Assembly: GCF_026183895.1 (NCBI RefSeq)
Contig: NZ_JAPFQI010000015.1
Coordinates: forward strand, 53,967-117,966
DNA length: 64,000 nucleotides
Source: Sabulicella glaciei
GTDB lineage: Bacteria > Pseudomonadota > Alphaproteobacteria > Acetobacterales > Acetobacteraceae
Direction of reading: 5' to 3'
Shown here: positions 63,977 through 64,000 of the stretch, one piece after another
Position numbering within the stretch: position 1 is the first letter of the stretch
Layout: each line of letters begins with the position of its first letter
Program-made: the position numbers and the translations under genes
Notes under the pieces: generated by a model
Database searches by the model: none
What the model was told of the DNA's origin: nothing
The model's input: the letters and a program-made list of their open reading frames with translations, nothing else

Positions 63977-64000
63977 GAGGCCCAGCAGGCCGGCGCCCAG
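63950..64000 (-). CDS. PEP-CTERM-like protein, C-terminal end only
   Basis: Only the last 16 codons are in the window: LGAGLLGLGLVRRKAA and stop. They match the membrane helix and basic end of the neighbouring gene's sorting-like signal almost exactly. The rest of the gene lies beyond the right edge. Confidence 0.75.
   Translation of the reverse strand: MGAGLLGLGLVRRKAA

Noticed and set aside
1..64000. CRISPR arrays, rRNA genes or a replication origin
   Set aside because: No regularly spaced repeats, rRNA sequence or origin-like box clusters were seen on reading through.

Overview
The window is GC-rich, densely coded DNA from an alphaproteobacterium, most likely Acetobacteraceae (Roseomonas-like). 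This rests on gene order (pleD next to rpmG; dprA-topA-rnr; ruvX opposite gatCAB), the Asp-tRNA/Glu-tRNA amidotransferase, a PmtA-like phospholipid methyltransferase, Bug/TctC binding proteins and PEP-CTERM-like proteins with a VPAPA tail. Family and genus are inferred, not proven.

Left part (1-22.7 kb) is core genome. It opens with the end of a flavin/Fe-S 2-hydroxyacid dehydrogenase, then small enzymes (DUF924, GST, DUF1194, VOC), a PmtA-like methyltransferase and PleD. A nine-gene minus-strand block follows: ruvX, pyrB, a GNAT gene, a pyrC-like gene, plsY, dprA, topA, rnr and rpmG, several joined by stop/start overlaps. gatCAB runs divergently and ends at a strong hairpin. A complete tRNA-Ser(GCU) closes this part.

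22.7-33 kb looks accessory. Base composition is visibly less GC-rich in places, and there is a degenerate IS5-family element, a family-39-like membrane glycosyltransferase whose reading frame is fused to the transposase tail, an FkbM methyltransferase, two tandem PEP-CTERM-like paralogs with nearby remnants of others, a branched-chain-type ABC binding protein, and another PEP-CTERM-like gene preceded by a near-consensus sigma-54 promoter.

33-49.6 kb is metabolic: a cytochrome P450, a probable glycoside cluster (two clan-A glycosidase-like proteins, a GT-B glycosyltransferase, an aldo/keto reductase and an MFS carrier), a YghU-like GST, a BCCT osmolyte carrier, an RNase Z-like hydrolase, a TctC-type binding protein and a PilZ protein. 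49.6-51.5 kb is gene-poor and probably decayed.

51.5-59.7 kb holds a gamma-glutamyltransferase-like enzyme, a DUF3455 protein, a two-domain vanadium-haloperoxidase/PAP2-like protein and a methyltransferase, divergent from a large SARP-like regulator with TolB-like and TPR regions, then a DUF1080 protein. From 59.75 kb there is an integration scar: the 3' half of a tRNA-Val, an integrase cut off inside its catalytic domain, and a HigA-like antitoxin preceded by an unrecognised 81-residue protein. The window ends with a GAF protein and a tandem pair of minus-strand PEP-CTERM-like genes with duplicated 3' ends and terminators; the second runs off the edge.
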